A DNA stretch of 64,000 nucleotides from Cryptomeria japonica (GCF_030272615.1 NC_081413.1:101160239-101224238), one strand, 5' to 3'. Shown: positions 11,621-23,988, counted from the first letter of the stretch. The notes: generated from the sequence alone by a model not told the origin. Program-made: numbers and translations.

Positions 11621-12040
11621 ATGCGCTACAGAATGGGTTGCACGCGCTACAATAAAAACTAGATGCACTAAACTGATGTTCCTCTGCGCTATACTGTTGC
11701 CAAGATGCGCTACTCTGTGAGTTGGAAGCGCTGCTCTATTTTTTTTTCTGTCCCGCGCTGAGACCTGTAGGAAAATAAAAAATTTGATGCACTAACGTTT
11801 GAGTTGCACGTGCTGGATGATGGACTATAAGAGCTAAACTGTGGATCGTATGCGCTATTCTGTTTATTGCATGCGCTACTCTGTGTTTTGCCCGCGTCTA
11901 GACCTACAGGAAAAGTTTAGTGAGGTTATGCGCTAAAGAAAGGTCTTTACGTGCTGTAGTATAGCCCCTACGCGCTAAACAGTAAGCGGGATGCGCTAGG
12001 GAATGTTTCCCACGCGCCGATTCCTGTTTCCCACGGACCT
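11621..12040. repeat. motif array B: same 8-bp motif phased at 21 bp
   Basis: Copies of ATGCGCTA/ACGCGCTA and near variants start at 11621, 11642, 11663, 11684, 11705, 11726, 11753, 11787, 11808, 11829, 11850, 11871, 11892, 11928, 11949, 11970, 11991, 12012 and, very degenerate, 12033. Apart from three longer gaps (27, 34 and 36 bp) the step is exactly 21 bp. The array ends about 45 bp from the primer binding site, so the two arrays bracket the leader. Confidence 0.9.
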
Positions 12041-12085
12041 GCAAAAGTGATTAATTTGAAAAACCGATTTGTTATTTGGGGTCGG

Positions 12086-12106
12086 GTCCCACGGTAGGCG
12101 CCAGAA
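12086..12106 (-). other. primer binding site of the gypsy element
   Basis: The minus strand reads TGGCGCCTACCGTGGGACC directly inside the LTR end. TGGCGCC...GTGGGG-like sequences are the usual primer sites next to the 5' LTR in Tat/Athila gypsy elements. The tRNA is not assigned with certainty. Confidence 0.75.
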
Positions 12107-12107
12107 A

Positions 12108-14097
12108 TGTATGTGGGAAAAGTGGGCTGATAAAACTCAATATGTGAAAATATTGTTAGAAACTAGTTCACACACACACACAGGACTTCTTGATGCAAGC
12201 TATGGAGTAATAAAATATTACTCAGCTTCCCAAGGAGGGTCTCATGGTTCTCTATCTCACAATGTCCCTCAAACCAATGTTTTTGCTCTCAGATCACTGA
12301 GCAAAATGGTTTAGGGATGGCAAATGTAAGAACGAGAGATGCTTTGATATATTTTAGTATAAAATGGATGTTAAGCTATGTATGATTCTAGAAATGCAAT
12401 AAACTAGATGATAAGATGACAAGATTAGTATGAATACTATCCTAGCATACTATATTTAGTCTATGATTAAGCTAAAATGATAAAGAAATTATTCTAAACA
12501 TGCATATTTAGTCTAATTCCTGATCTAGAAGAGGCTAAATGATGAGCATAAAAATGATATGAAAGCTTGAAAGAATTTGAGCATAAGCGTAATGCTTCAA
12601 ATTTGAAAGATGATTGTTTAAAATGGAGGAATGAGAGCTCTATTTATAGCATAAACAGGGCAATGGATGGTCAAGATTGAATTGTTTAATCAAGGGCTGA
12701 GTTTGAAAGTTAGGGATCCATGTGCACAATTGGCATCAATGAAATGGTGACAAGTGTCAATATAGGATTGGGTTGAGAGAAGGGGTTGGAGGCATTAAAG
12801 GCCTGAGAAAACATCATGGTTATCTAAAGGCTAAGGGTCAAGTCTAAGTTAGGCTTACCCACTGGATTAAGAGTTAATCGACGGATAAACCTTTGTGCAA
12901 ATGATTAAGAGATAATCATGGTCAAAGCATTAAAGGTCTGATGAGACCCTTGGGTTGAGTAGAGGTTGAGTCAAAACAAATGTTTTAACCATGTAGGAGG
13001 GTTTGAGTTAACCATTAATGGTTATTGGAGACTTTGGGGATTAAGTGGTTGAAGGTTGAAAGCCTTCAATGGTTTTCAAAGACTTTGAGCCATTTAGTGG
13101 TTGAAGGTTGAAAGCTTTTAATGGTTATCAAAGACTTTGAGGTTTTGAGAAGTGACTTCCCTTTGCTTAGGGATGTGACAAAGTTTAGAGGGGGGGTTAG
13201 GTTAATTAGGAGCGATTAGAAGATTCTAGAAGGGATTAAAAAGGGGTTTGGGAATTTGCAAGTGGATGGAGGGATAATAAGATTTAATTGAAATAAAGAA
13301 TTTCATTCAATTTGGTTGCAATTAAATAAATTAGATTTATTCAATTTAGGATAACTATTTAATTAAATTTGAATTTAATTAAAAGTGGATAGGGGGGGTT
13401 TTATTGAATAAAATGATTTATTCATTAAATGGGTATAGTGAATTTTATTTAAATAAATTGAGTAATTTACTTAATAAAATAGAAGAATGTGGATAATTTA
13501 ATTAAATTGGATTTAATTAAATAGAGAAATGAACATAAAATATTCATTTAGAAATGGTCATTTTTATACGTCTACAAAAAGCATATAAAATTCTTTGGGG
13601 AAAGGAGAGAGAATTTAAAAATTCCAAAATAAACGACGTGTGGAAAGACTAAATGGATAAAGGAATTACAAATTCCTTGGGAATAGGATGCATGGGGAGA
13701 TTCAAGGAATTTGAATTTCCTTGAAAGGATCAAAGGTGATGTGACATGAGTGGATGAATATAAAATTAGAGAATAATGATAAGTATGATTAAGGAAGAAT
13801 TAATTAAGCTGTGTGGGGATTAGGAAAAGTGATTTGTAGGAAACACATGACTTAAGCTAATTAATTAAAATTAATTAACTTAGAGGAATTTAGAAGGCTT
13901 AATGATTTGGTTGACTTTAAATGAGTAGGGAAATAATTTATTTATTTGATAAATTAATTATTGGACTATAGTGACAAGATTGATTAAACTTGAATTAATT
14001 AACCTTGAGAAGAGAGGAATTAACACAATTAAATTGGTTAATTATGATGATAGGCTTAAATTAATTAAGCATTAATTTAATTAATTTTAGGTTTGTA
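12108..14097 (-). repeat. 5' LTR of the gypsy element
   Basis: The LTR begins at TGTATGTGGGAAAAG next to the primer site and carries a TATA box about 0.53 kb from that end, the expected U3/R/U5 order for a minus-strand element. The outer edge is placed at a TTTGTACA near 14097 because TGTA/TACA would be matching ends. The section 13260-14100 is strongly AT-rich, with many AATTAA words. The edge could be wrong by hundreds of bases. Confidence 0.6.
12641..12648 (-). promoter_or_regulatory. TATA box of the gypsy LTR promoter
   Basis: The minus strand reads GCTATAAATAGAG, a consensus plant TATA box. Transcription would start about 30 bp to the left, near 12610, leaving R/U5 of about 0.5 kb before the primer site. 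Confidence 0.7.
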
Positions 14098-14800
14098 CAA
14101 CATCAATGACAACACAACTCATATATCCAACAATCAACTTAGATAACCAACAAGGTAGATCATTCCTAAGAGGGTGAAGCATTTATTGTTTATATATTAA
14201 TTAGTGGTCACACCCTATTGGTTGGATTTTCCACCTTCATCCTTTCCCTAATTCTCTATAAACTCACTACATACTAATTCTCTATAAACTCACTACATAG
14301 CATGTATTTGGAATCTATATTTTTCATTCTAGATTCATGTTGCATAATTTTAGATACATGTACATTGATACATGTAATAATTCTTCTATAGATTTTACTT
14401 GAGCTCTTATTGTGATCTTGTCATCTTGACTTTTGCACATCTCTTAGAATCATGGGTCTATAATTGCTTTATTCCATTTATAGTTTTATAGATTCTCTCT
14501 CAGAGAAAGATCTTGGTTTTTCATCTATTTAAGATTTCTAATAATCTTCATTCTTCTCTATAGCCTACAAGCTATCAAGTAAAATATATGATAGATTGCT
14601 CTAATAATGGGCAAGGACTCAACAATAGGGAAATTTTTAGTGCCTATATGCTCTAGATTGCCACAAGAATTAATGTGTATATCCTCACTGATGGTCATGA
14701 TTATCCAAATCTAGATTAAAATTTCCAAAAAAAATTCTTGCAAAAATAAAATAAAATAAACCAATAATGATAGAATGATGTTGAGTTGAGGCTCCCTTTG
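14098..14800. other. AT-rich spacer with a 26-bp tandem duplication
   Basis: No coding sequence is seen. Positions 14248-14273 and 14274-14299 are identical 26-bp copies (CTAATTCTCTATAAACTCAC...), a recent slippage or duplication event. Confidence 0.6.
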
Positions 14801-14804
14801 CTAT

Positions 14805-16030
14805 TTTTTTATTTTTATTTTTAATAAAAATGTCATATAATATTTTATTTTTTATTTTTTTTAAAAGGGTAAAAACTTTATTGAAAATAAAAAAATAGCA
14901 ATACAATAAAAACCAAGGGACCAAGCCCCAGAAACCATAAGAAGAAACACAACAAGCACAACAAAACAATCAACTATCTTCCAAAATCTTTCTATCCTCC
15001 TCAAGGAGCCGATCGAAATCCTGACACAACTCAGGGAAAACCGGCATCCAATCCTCGATCTTCCAGTCACCCTCATGCTTAGAAGCCCATTTAGCCAAGC
15101 AATCAACAACTCCATTCCACTCCCTCGGGATATACACAAATGAAATTGCCTCCATCCTAAAACTAACCTGAAGAATCTGTTGAACTACCAAAGCTAATTG
15201 CTAATTAAAATCAAATATATTCCTCTCATTCAACAAATTAATCAAGATTTGTGAATCAGATTCACAAATAACCCTTTGCCATCCCAAAGAACAGGCCCTC
15301 TCCATAGCATAAAGAATCACCAAACCCTCCATGAGGTTAACTATCCTCACCCCCTTGTGAATAGAGAAAATAAATATCACCGAACCTCCTAAGTACCTGA
15401 CAACTCCAACAATCCCAACAAGCACAAGATTACCTGTAGAGGAAACATCAATATTGATCTTCAACGCACTAGTCGGAGGAGGAAGCCACCTACTCATCCG
15501 CTGCACTCTCTTATTCCCCTGTCTGCATCTCCTGAAGCCACCAGGAGAAGAAACTATCAACCAACTCGTCATCCCCTTTGCCTAAAGGGAAAAACACTTC
15601 ACTCTCAGCTGCAACCGTCTCATATATCATTCCTAACATACACAACCACGCTTGTTGACCCACCAATTTCACACCAAGGAATATCCTACGATTCCGCTCC
15701 AGCCAAATCTGCCATAGAAGAAAAGTAGGTCCCACATACCATACATCTTGCAAAAAAAAGTCCCCAAGGGGGGTCTTCCCATACTATCCCAAAACTCCAC
15801 CAAAGAAGAAGCATGAAACACAAGGTTACCTCTAAACCTCCCACCACAAATGTCAAAGTTGCACAACAAAGGGGCATCTAAAAAACATGTGCAAAGAATC
15901 CTCCTCCTCTTTCACACAAAGGACACAAATAGAAGGCCCGTGTAAACCTCGCTTATGAATGTTATCCTAGGTCAAGCATCTATTCCATGCCAAAGTCCAA
16001 ATAAAGAAATTTAAAAAATTATTTAACTAT
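14805..16030 (-). mobile_element. LINE 3' fragment (5'-truncated)
   Basis: The minus strand carries the C-terminal part of a LINE ORF2 followed by a short 3' UTR. An AATAAA signal and A-rich tail appear on the plus strand as the T-rich tract at 14805-14880. The RT and endonuclease parts are missing, as expected for 5' truncation near 16030. A target duplication could not be found by eye among the AT-rich flanks. Confidence 0.8.
14945..16030 (-). pseudogene. LINE ORF2 C-terminus: zf-RVT and RNase H
   Basis: The zf-RVT zinc-binding region of plant LINEs is visible at about 15860-16030 (FFIWTLAWNRCLT, then GPSICVLC with a CxxC pair, then a later Cys in FFRCPF). A linker LLWQIWLERNRRIF follows at 15670-15720. 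An RNase H of the RVT_3 type follows at 14970-15480, with ICESDSQILINLLNERN and, in another frame, FVYIPREWNGVVDCLAKWAS carrying the last acidic residue. The reading frame is broken by stops in Trp codons and by frameshifts near 15200 and 15550. Function in the live element: RNA degradation during target-primed reverse transcription. Confidence 0.8.
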
Positions 16031-17364
16031 TAGAAATTATAGAGAGGATTTATTATTTAACTAATAAAGAGGAATATTTAACATCTTAGCGATGAGACAT
16101 TTTTAGGTGTCTACATTTGCCCCTATTTGAGACAATGTTGGAACAATGTTGTTTCGAAGAAGACAAAAAAAAATCTTTCCTTAGTATGCCCTGATGATAG
16201 AGGTAGGATGCCCCCTTGAGAGATTGTTTGGCATGAATGATCTCTCAAAAGAAGAAGAATATTATATGAGAAATGAAAGAATGATTAGTTGATGACATGA
16301 ATGGGTTTGATTGGATAGAAGAAATGGTTGGAATGATTTGTAGATTGATTGATTGATCAGATTGATTATAGATTGATTGGATTGATCAGATTGATAGGAT
16401 AAAGATCAAGTCTGGTTTTAGGAAGGACATGTCATGTATAAGACAAAGATGATCAAAACATCAGGTTTCAAGAAGGATACATCCTATATAAGACGAAGAT
16501 AATCAAAATGTTTTCTTTCAGAAAGGAGACATCTTGTATAAGACAAATGATTGATGAAAGTTGGATGAATGCGAAGACATTATGAAAGTGAAGAATGTTA
16601 GGAAATAGAATTAATTGATTAATAGAATAGTTGATGTGAGGAAATGATTATAGATGGAATTAGAAGAAATGAGAAGATGAGTTGAAGAGATGAATTAAAG
16701 ACTGGACAAGATATAACCACAACTTCTTGTTCCTTTATTTTTTAGTGCAACATTATCATCATTGAGCCTTATTATGTATCAATAGAGCTTTGTACACCAG
16801 GGTATAAGGAACCAAGGTATGAATGATATCCCAATGCAGTAACAAACACATTGTAGACAAGGAGTGAACCCCTCCATTCTGGGTGTAGCACTAAGGGTCG
16901 AGGTATGTGCAATAGTCACAAGAATAACTATCCTTAACTTTCATTTTTGCATAAAATACTTGCTGAATGAATGCACCAATACAGAAACCCAAAATAACCA
17001 TGCCCTAGAACTTAATTAGTCCACACCACAGACAAAAAACAAAGAAAAAGATCATTACCATCCTGGCTCCTCTACTCACTTGGGGACATCCTTGAGCAGC
17101 ATAGGAACATGACCTGTCACCAATTGATAAAAGATAAATGAATGAAAGTTAAGACTAAATTGACCAAACGAATCAACAACCATATTGATCTTCTTGCCAA
17201 GGATAAGTGTTTATTGATTTGATGATAGTTTGATAAGATGTCCATTGTAGGAAAGATGTATTCATTAGGACATGATATCTGATAGGTTGCTTGTTTTAGG
17301 AACGATGTATCCATAAAGGCCCGTTGTGTGATAAGGATGTTGAAAACTGATAGGAAGTTGATTG
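16031..17364. other. decayed repeat DNA with short degenerate repeats
   Basis: No gene is recognised. Between 16395 and 16560 three units of about 55-60 bp share AAGGAnACATCnTGTATAAGAC followed by AATGATCAAAA-like sequence, and related words recur at 17200-17320. A GTCTACATTTGCCCCTATTTGAG stretch near 16110 resembles sequence seen at retroelement borders, but no family can be named. Confidence 0.4.
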
Positions 17365-17369
17365 GTTAG

Positions 17370-18777
17370 AAGTGCAGGAGCACCCAAGAACATGAGGTCA
17401 CCAGGAGAAAAGTGATGTTTTAAGTCATTTTGATCATTTTTATGATTTATTGATTCATGATGAATCCATTTGTAAAGACAAGATCAATTATTGTAATTAT
17501 TTGCATAAAGTTGTTCTTTAGGTTCCAGTTTGGTCTATAAGGTCAAGATTGTTGAAATAACCCATGAATGGTAAAATCAACGTAAAATGTCTCAAATAGT
17601 CTATAAGAGTTTTTACAATTTGGGGAGTCATTAGGAAAAAGTGTCAAAGTTGCAAGAAAATTGCAAAATTGCAACATTTGCAAAAATGTAAAAGTGCAAA
17701 AATTGCACATAAAGTTGTAAAAGGGAAGATGAAGGCTCATAAAGGTAGTTGGATGGTTTATAACTACCAAAGAGTCTATAAATATGTTATATTGGTCGAA
17801 CCAAATCATTATTGGAAGAATAGAGAAGGAGGATATTTTGGAACAAATTGGTGTGTTTAAAACTTGCATTTTGATTGGTGTTTTTGTGTTAAGTTGTTGT
17901 TTCCAGGCCTTGTACGACCATGCATGACATGGAAACCTTGTATATTTATAATGGTTAGATAGTGGAATGAATCTTGTTTCTCATTCTTTTGGTTTGGTGC
18001 AGTTTAATGATTAAATGATAAGTTATAAAAGTTTTGGTGAAAGTGGTTGTTTGCAGATTTGAGATTTCCTGAGAACAGTCATGTTGCAGCATTTGGTACG
18101 AACTCATTGGGAAGAATTATGACCTCAAAATAGATTCCTTGGAAATATATATGAATCACCTTTCATTTCATTTTGGTCTGAGTCATTTTTATGCACATTT
18201 GTGTAAGTTATGAAGATTTTGGTGAAAACTATTTTTAAACTATCTTCAATGGAGTTGCAGACAAGGGTTTGTGATTATCTAATGATTTAACCATTTGAAA
18301 ATTTAATGGCTTAAATATTATGAAACTAGATCCATAATATTTCATGTTCTATTAGTTTGGAATCATTTGGTTTTATTTTGTGAAAGATATTTGATGCCCT
18401 AGACAGACTGGGCATGCACATGTCTTATTTGGGGACAACAAAAATAGGTCTCGGTAAAAAGACCATAAATTTTAATCTAACCGTTGGATTTGGCAAAATT
18501 TGGGACATGTTGTTTTTAAGAAATCTATTCAGGTTCTGACCGAAGGGATTGAGTTTTTTACATCTGGTTAGATATTTATATACCTCTATGTACAGGTCTA
18601 TCCAAAGGGACAACAAGTTGGCAAATTTGATACTTGGATCAAGTTTGTGTTTTCTTGATTGATTGATTGTTGAATTATGATGGAATATGCCTCTAATGAA
18701 TTCTTATAATGGTATAAATATAGATGGATCAGAATGATCCTAGAGTTGTGATTGGTTTTCCAAGATCATCTGCATCA
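17370..18777 (+). repeat. 5' LTR (1408 bp)
   Basis: The LTR starts at AAGTGCAGGAGCACC (the terminal TG has mutated; the 3' copy reads TGGTGCAGGAGCACC) and ends CTGCATCA. A TATA box TATAAATA lies at 17777-17784. The segment 17650-17720 is made of short TTGCAAAA-like words. Confidence 0.9.
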
Positions 18778-18780
18778 AAT

Positions 18781-18839
18781 TGGTATCAGAGCTAGAAGAG
18801 CCTGAGTGTGTGGATAGATCGCCGAAGGAGGCAATCCAC
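18781..18839 (+). other. primer binding site and adjacent hairpin
   Basis: TGGTATCAGAGC at 18781-18792 is the tRNA-Met primer site. Eighteen bases further, 18810-18839 forms an imperfect hairpin: GTGGAT pairs with ATCCAC and GCC with GGC. The same motif occurs six times in tandem at 55924-56156 in an unrelated-looking gag-only element. Its position beside the primer site fits a packaging or dimerisation signal, which is inference. Confidence 0.75.
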
Positions 18840-19242
18840 ACCAGGACCTAGCCCAAGAAGATTTGTTATTTGGTTTTTGATAATATTTTATGGTTGTAGG
18901 TGCTTGTCCACTAGTTGCAAGTAGGCAGACATGAAGGTCTGTCATGGGGCTATAGGAGATGGTCCAAGGGGCCTGAGAAGGAGGTCTAGTGGGTTGCCAA
19001 AACTCCTAGGGAGAGAGGCAAGGAAAGTACTCCTGGGTGAGGCAAGATAGTTGGTGGGTTTGGTGCAGCATTGAGGGTGGACTTATGTTTGGAGCAGCAC
19101 CTTGAGGAGCAGCTAGTATGAACTCCATAGATGGGAGTCTTGATTGAAGGCAAGAGAAGGATGTAGAGGCATGATAAGAAGACAAAGAGGTTGTTGCATT
19201 CACATTTCCAAGAGACTTGGAAAACTTTCAAGGTCGGTAGTA

Positions 19243-21620
19243 TGGTGCAGGAGCACCCAAGAACATGAGGTCACCAGGAGAAAAGTGATGTTTTAAGTCA
19301 TTTTGATCATTTTTATGATGTATTGATTCATGATGAATCCATTTGTAAAGACAAGATCAATTATTGTAATTATTTTCATAAAGTTATTAAAAGTTGTTCT
19401 TTAGGTCCCAATTTGGTCTATAACGTCAAGATCGTTGAAATAACCCATGGAAGGGTAAAATCAACGTAAAATATCTCAAATAGTCTATAAGAGTTGGACC
19501 TTTGTACATATTTTATTTTAAGTTCTTGTTGTCAGTCATGATGGAAAAGATGAATTTGAGCACTTATTAGGCAAGTTGTCTAACTTGGCTAGTATGCTTC
19601 CTTAAAGCTCAAAATGTGGTTTTTAAGCACCAAGTGTTAAAACAAACTTGGACAGAGGTCTGCACCCATCCTAGAAGTAATTTGAAGTAAGTTGGAGCAC
19701 CAAACTTTATCCATTTTGCATTATAAAGTATCACTGTTTGTGAAGGACAACAAACTCCATGTTTTGGGAAATATATTGATTTTTGGCACCAAGATTGTCT
19801 TTGAAACCTTCTAAGCATGAAGTCTTCTCCATACTTGTTTAATGAAGGTTTAAATTGTTGTTGAAAGGTTTACCTATGCTTTGGTGCAAGCATTTTAGAA
19901 GTTCTAACCTCCATTGTGCAGAAATAACAGTGAAAGACAATGAAAACAGTGAAAATGATTGTTTATGTCATCTTCTACAACTCGTATGCCAAGTGTTTGG
20001 AAAAATGACAAGTGGTATTTGTTTGTATAGTGTTCTCAAAGGTGTGTAAGGGTCTATCCATCAATCTAGTTCCTTGGTTTGTGAAGGAGGGGTGTATCTA
20101 ACAAAGCAAGCCTCAAAACCCTCACAAAAACCCTTGTTTTGAGGCTACAAAATAGGACAGTCATAAATTGACCTTCCCAAGACCTCTCTTGGCACTAATT
20201 CATGATTTTGGCCAAAAGGGTACTCAAAAATATTTGTTGTTTTCAAAGATTCCAATTTGGGAGTGAGTAATGAGCAAAATAGTGTTTCAGGAGGGCTAAA
20301 AAGGGTTTATTCCTTGTAGCCTCGTTATGAAGAAAATTAAGAATCTGTTTGGTACAAGGTTGAATGGTCTTGAAGAACCATTGGAATCCATTTGAAAACA
20401 CTCAAGGAAACCTCCTAACACCTTAGTGTGATCAGAGTTTCAATAAGAGCTTTTACAATTTGGGGAGTCATTAGGAAAAGTGTCAAAGTTGCAAGAAAAT
20501 TGCAAAAATGCAACATTTGCAAAAATGTAAAAGTGCAAAAATTGCACATAAAGTTGTAAAAGGGAAGATGAAGGCTTATAAAGGTAGTTGGATGGTTTAT
20601 AACTACCAAAGAGTCTATAAATATGTTGTATTGGTCGAACCAAATCATCATTGGAAGAATAGAGAAGGAGGATAAAGTTTTGGAACAAATTGGTGTGTTT
20701 AAAACTTGCATTTTGATTGGTGTTTTTGTGTTAAGTTGTTGTTTCTAGGCCTTGTACGACCATGTATGGCCTGGAAACCCTGTATATTTATAATGGTTAG
20801 ATAGTGGAATGAATCCTCTTTCTCATTATTTTGGTTTGGTGCAGTTTAATGAATAAATGAATGTTATGAAAGTTTTGGTGAAAGTGGTTGTTTGCAGATT
20901 TGAGATTTCCTAAGAACAGTCATGTTGCAGCATTCGGTACAGATTAATTGGGAAGAATTATAACCTCAAAATAGATTAATTGGAAAGATATATGAATCAC
21001 CTTTCATTTCATTTTGGTCTAAGTCATTTTTATGCACATTTGTGTAAGTTATGAAGATTTTGGTGAAAATTGTTTTTAAACTATCTTCAATGGAGTTGCA
21101 GACAAGGGTTGTAATTATCTAATGATTTAACCATTTGAAAATTTAATTGCTTACATATTATGAAACTAGATCCATAAATATTTCATGTTATATTAGTTTG
21201 GAATAATTTGGTTTTGTTTTGTGAAAGATATTTTATGCCCTAGATGGACTGGGCATGCACATGTCTTATTTGGGGACAACAGAAATGGGTCTCGGTGAAA
21301 AGACCATAACTTTTAATCTAACCGTTGGATTTGGCTAAATTTGGGATATGTTGTTTGTAAGAAAGCTATTCAGGTTTTGATCGAAGGGATTGAGTTTTTT
21401 TTATAACTGGTTAGATATTTGTATACCTCTGTGTACAGGTTTATCCAAAGGGACAACAAGTTGGCAAATTTGATACCTGGATCAAGTTTGTGTTTTCTTG
21501 ATTGATTGATTGTTGAAGTATGATGAAAAATGCCTCTAATGAATTTTTATAATGGTAAAAATATAGATGGATTAGCATGATCCTAGAGTTGTGATTGGTT
21601 TTCCAAGATCCTCTGCATCA
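19243..21620 (+). repeat. 3' LTR with internal 947-bp insertion
   Basis: The LTR matches the 5' copy from TGGTGCAGGAGC to CTGCATCA (TATA box at 20616-20623), except that 19496-20442 is absent from the 5' LTR. That block is flanked by ATAAGAGTT (19487-19495) and ATAAGAGCT (20443-20451), where the 5' LTR has one copy. The block has no ORF and no visible terminal inverted repeats. Confidence 0.85.
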
Positions 21621-21625
21621 GTTAG

Positions 21626-23469
21626 ATTGTAGATTAGCTTGATTATTTGTTTCTTGATGTTAAGCTCAATGTTTTGCATAATGTGATAGTCATCTTTGTT
21701 GAAATGCTTGTTGTTTGCAAAGGATAATTTGTTGTGATTAATGGATTGTTTTTGTGTTTTTTTATTGTTTTTTCTAGTTTTTTAGGCTTTTTGGAGTTTG
21801 TTTGATGTTTTTGGATTTTTTTTGGACATTTTATTATTTTTAGGGATTTTTGGATATTTTCAAGACTTTTTATGATTTGTTTTGGACTTTCTTCAGGACT
21901 TCTCATGATTTTGTTTTGAAAGATTTTTATGATTTTTTGATTTTTTTATAGATTTTGATAGATTTTTTTTATTTTTTTGGATTTTGAAAGATTTATGGAT
22001 TTTTTGGGGGATTTTGAAAGGAGATTTTATGATTTTTTTGGATTTTGATGTTATTGGGTTACAAGCAAGATGTATTTATCTGCCCCAATGTTTATCTTAT
22101 TATGGAATCAGAATGAGTTAGTTTCCAAGGACTATCTCGTGATGAGATAACAAGTTTCCAAGCTAAGAGATTTGATAGTGTAAGGCAATGTCATGTGATC
22201 CATATGAAGGGACGGGTCAAGAGCTTTTTGAAACTATGTTTTTGCTTTTTTTTTGTCCTTAGTTTTTATCACAATCAAGGATGGAAAAAGGGGATATGGA
22301 TGAAAATAGGATATGGATATGAGAAGCAAGATCATAGGAAGTAATGGATGGTAGAAGGAAGGAATGGATATGATAAGGGATATGGACTAGAGGGTATGGA
22401 TAAGGTGAAGCAAATAGGATTCTTGATGCTTATGAAGATCCTTAGCTTTGTCAAGATCAAAGATGGAAAATCAAGATGAATGTAGATAGGTTGATGGATA
22501 GTGGATGAAGGATAAGAGGAGATGTGATAGGAAGGATAGAGTGGATGAAACTTGCCCCCAAGTGTAGAGGTCTTTATTTGCAAAAGGGTGATATGTGAGA
22601 TCGTCACAACATCTAGCGTTGCTTGAATGTGTTCTTGAACATTTCAAAGATAAAGACCCAACCCACACTTAGAACCTCCGAAAAATTCAACCAAATATAT
22701 CTAGTGAATAGGAAGCATACTCAAAAGGGAGGAAGAATCCCAAATTGGATCAAGGTACTTAGTCTTTGATTGCCCATGTGTGTGCAAGGGGGTTTATTTT
22801 GGCTCATATGATCATTGTAATCTTTAGAATATGATGTGACTAGCTACATGAGTTATTTTGACTTCACAAGAATCCTAGATAGAGCCTCGTTGTCAGTGAT
22901 TGTCCATAGCTCTAACGAGGTTATTGTTGTAATCTCATGAATATTTCTCCATTGCTAGTCAAGCGTCCATAACCCCGATGGAGTTACTCACATGTTCCCA
23001 AAGCCAAGCATTTGATATTGTATTTCATGATTTTTAAATTTTTTTTTTCTTTTCTCAATTTTCTTTTCTTGCTCATGTTTTTGTTTGATCTTTTGATATT
23101 GCTTTTTCTCTTATCATTTATTATGTTGTGTGTTGGCTCATAAGCAATGACACTCATGTGGGTTAGAGAATTACAATGGCGCTGAATCAAGATTTAATAT
23201 TTTTCACTAGCCACGTCTTCACTTGAGAAACCATAATAACTTAGGGAAATTGATTAAGTGTGTGAGATATACAAATTAGAAGATGTTGGTGTTAAGATAC
23301 AACAAGTGACTCTCTTTCTAGATCGAGTACGCATCCCAACCAAAAGATAATGTTAAAGAGGAACATCCTCAAATTCTGAAGCATTTCATGAATAGATATC
23401 TAGGAAATGGATTGAATATAATATTGAGTGTGAGCAAGCGTACGGAAAAATGATATAAATGCCTATTTC
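21626..23469. other. decayed repeat DNA, including T-rich and purine-rich tracts
   Basis: A tract at 21740-22050 is built from GGATTTTTTG-like words, and 22275-22530 is purine-rich with GGATATGGAT repeats. The remaining sequence to 23469 holds nothing I recognise. It is continuous with the DNA left of the LTR element at 17365 and probably belongs to one older retroelement. Confidence 0.4.
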
Positions 23470-23896
23470 ACAAAGGATTTATGCAAAGGATTAAATGGGA
23501 GGGATGAAAGGATGGAAAACATGTTTTGGATAATAGATAGGATGTTGGAATATTTACAGTTGGGTGGATAGAAATGTCTTCAAGATCAATGTTTGCACCA
23601 CCTTGAGGGGTGGTGGAGTGATGGAGGAAAAGTGGATTTTGGATTTTGAGGTTTTGGAGTAGATGTGGAATTTGGGACATAAGGACCCAAAATAGATGAA
23701 GAAAATGATGGAAGAATAGATTTGGAAGATGGGAGATGTGTAGATACACGATTTCTAGAAGCTTTTAGAATCGCAAGTCTGGATGCCAAATTTGGTTTTT
23801 CTTTGGGATATTATGCTCTTATGGGAATCCACATTGATTAGAATTTTTCTTTTATTTCTAGTTCTTTGGAACTCATTGCTTCTATGAGCAATTTAG

Positions 23897-23898
<2 letters not shown>

Positions 23899-23986
<88 letters not shown>
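23899..23986. repeat. (AT)44 microsatellite
   Basis: An uninterrupted AT dinucleotide run of 88 bp. It is open in every frame on both strands, so long reading frames crossing it are not evidence for a gene. Confidence 0.97.

Positions 23987-23988
<2 letters not shown>

Larger units (their letters stand above)
1..14097 (-). mobile_element. Ty3/gypsy LTR retrotransposon, Tat/Ogre-type, decayed
   Basis: The minus strand, read from right to left, shows a TATA-bearing LTR, a tRNA primer site, a leader of about 2.6 kb, an upstream ORF, gag, aspartic protease, reverse transcriptase, RNase H, a second cellular-type RNase H and integrase. A second RNase H and a long leader are known traits of the Tat lineage, which includes Ogre. 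No copy of the right-hand LTR is seen on the left before the window edge, so the 3' LTR probably lies outside. All coding parts carry stops or frameshifts, so the copy cannot be autonomous. The right edge near 14097 is tentative: the TGTA at 12108 is matched there by TACA, but no target duplication can be tested. Confidence 0.85.
17370..21620 (+). mobile_element. non-autonomous LTR retrotransposon with 465-bp interior
   Basis: Two direct LTRs (17370-18777 and 19243-21620) flank 465 bp without coding capacity. The 5-bp target duplication GTTAG is present at 17365-17369 and 21621-21625. The primer site TGGTATCAGAGC, complementary to initiator tRNA-Met, follows the 5' LTR after three bases. With no gag or pol it must have moved using proteins of another element. 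The 3' LTR is longer because of an extra 947-bp block. It lies in decayed sequence that continues on both sides. Confidence 0.9.

Noticed and set aside
9928-12040. CRISPR-like repeat-spacer arrangement of the 21-bp arrays
   Set aside because: The repeat is only 8 bp and the spacers 13 bp, the sequence is a plant retrotransposon leader, and no cas genes exist.
12168-12181. Short CA repeat in the gypsy LTR
   Set aside because: Only about seven units; not worth calling as a microsatellite.
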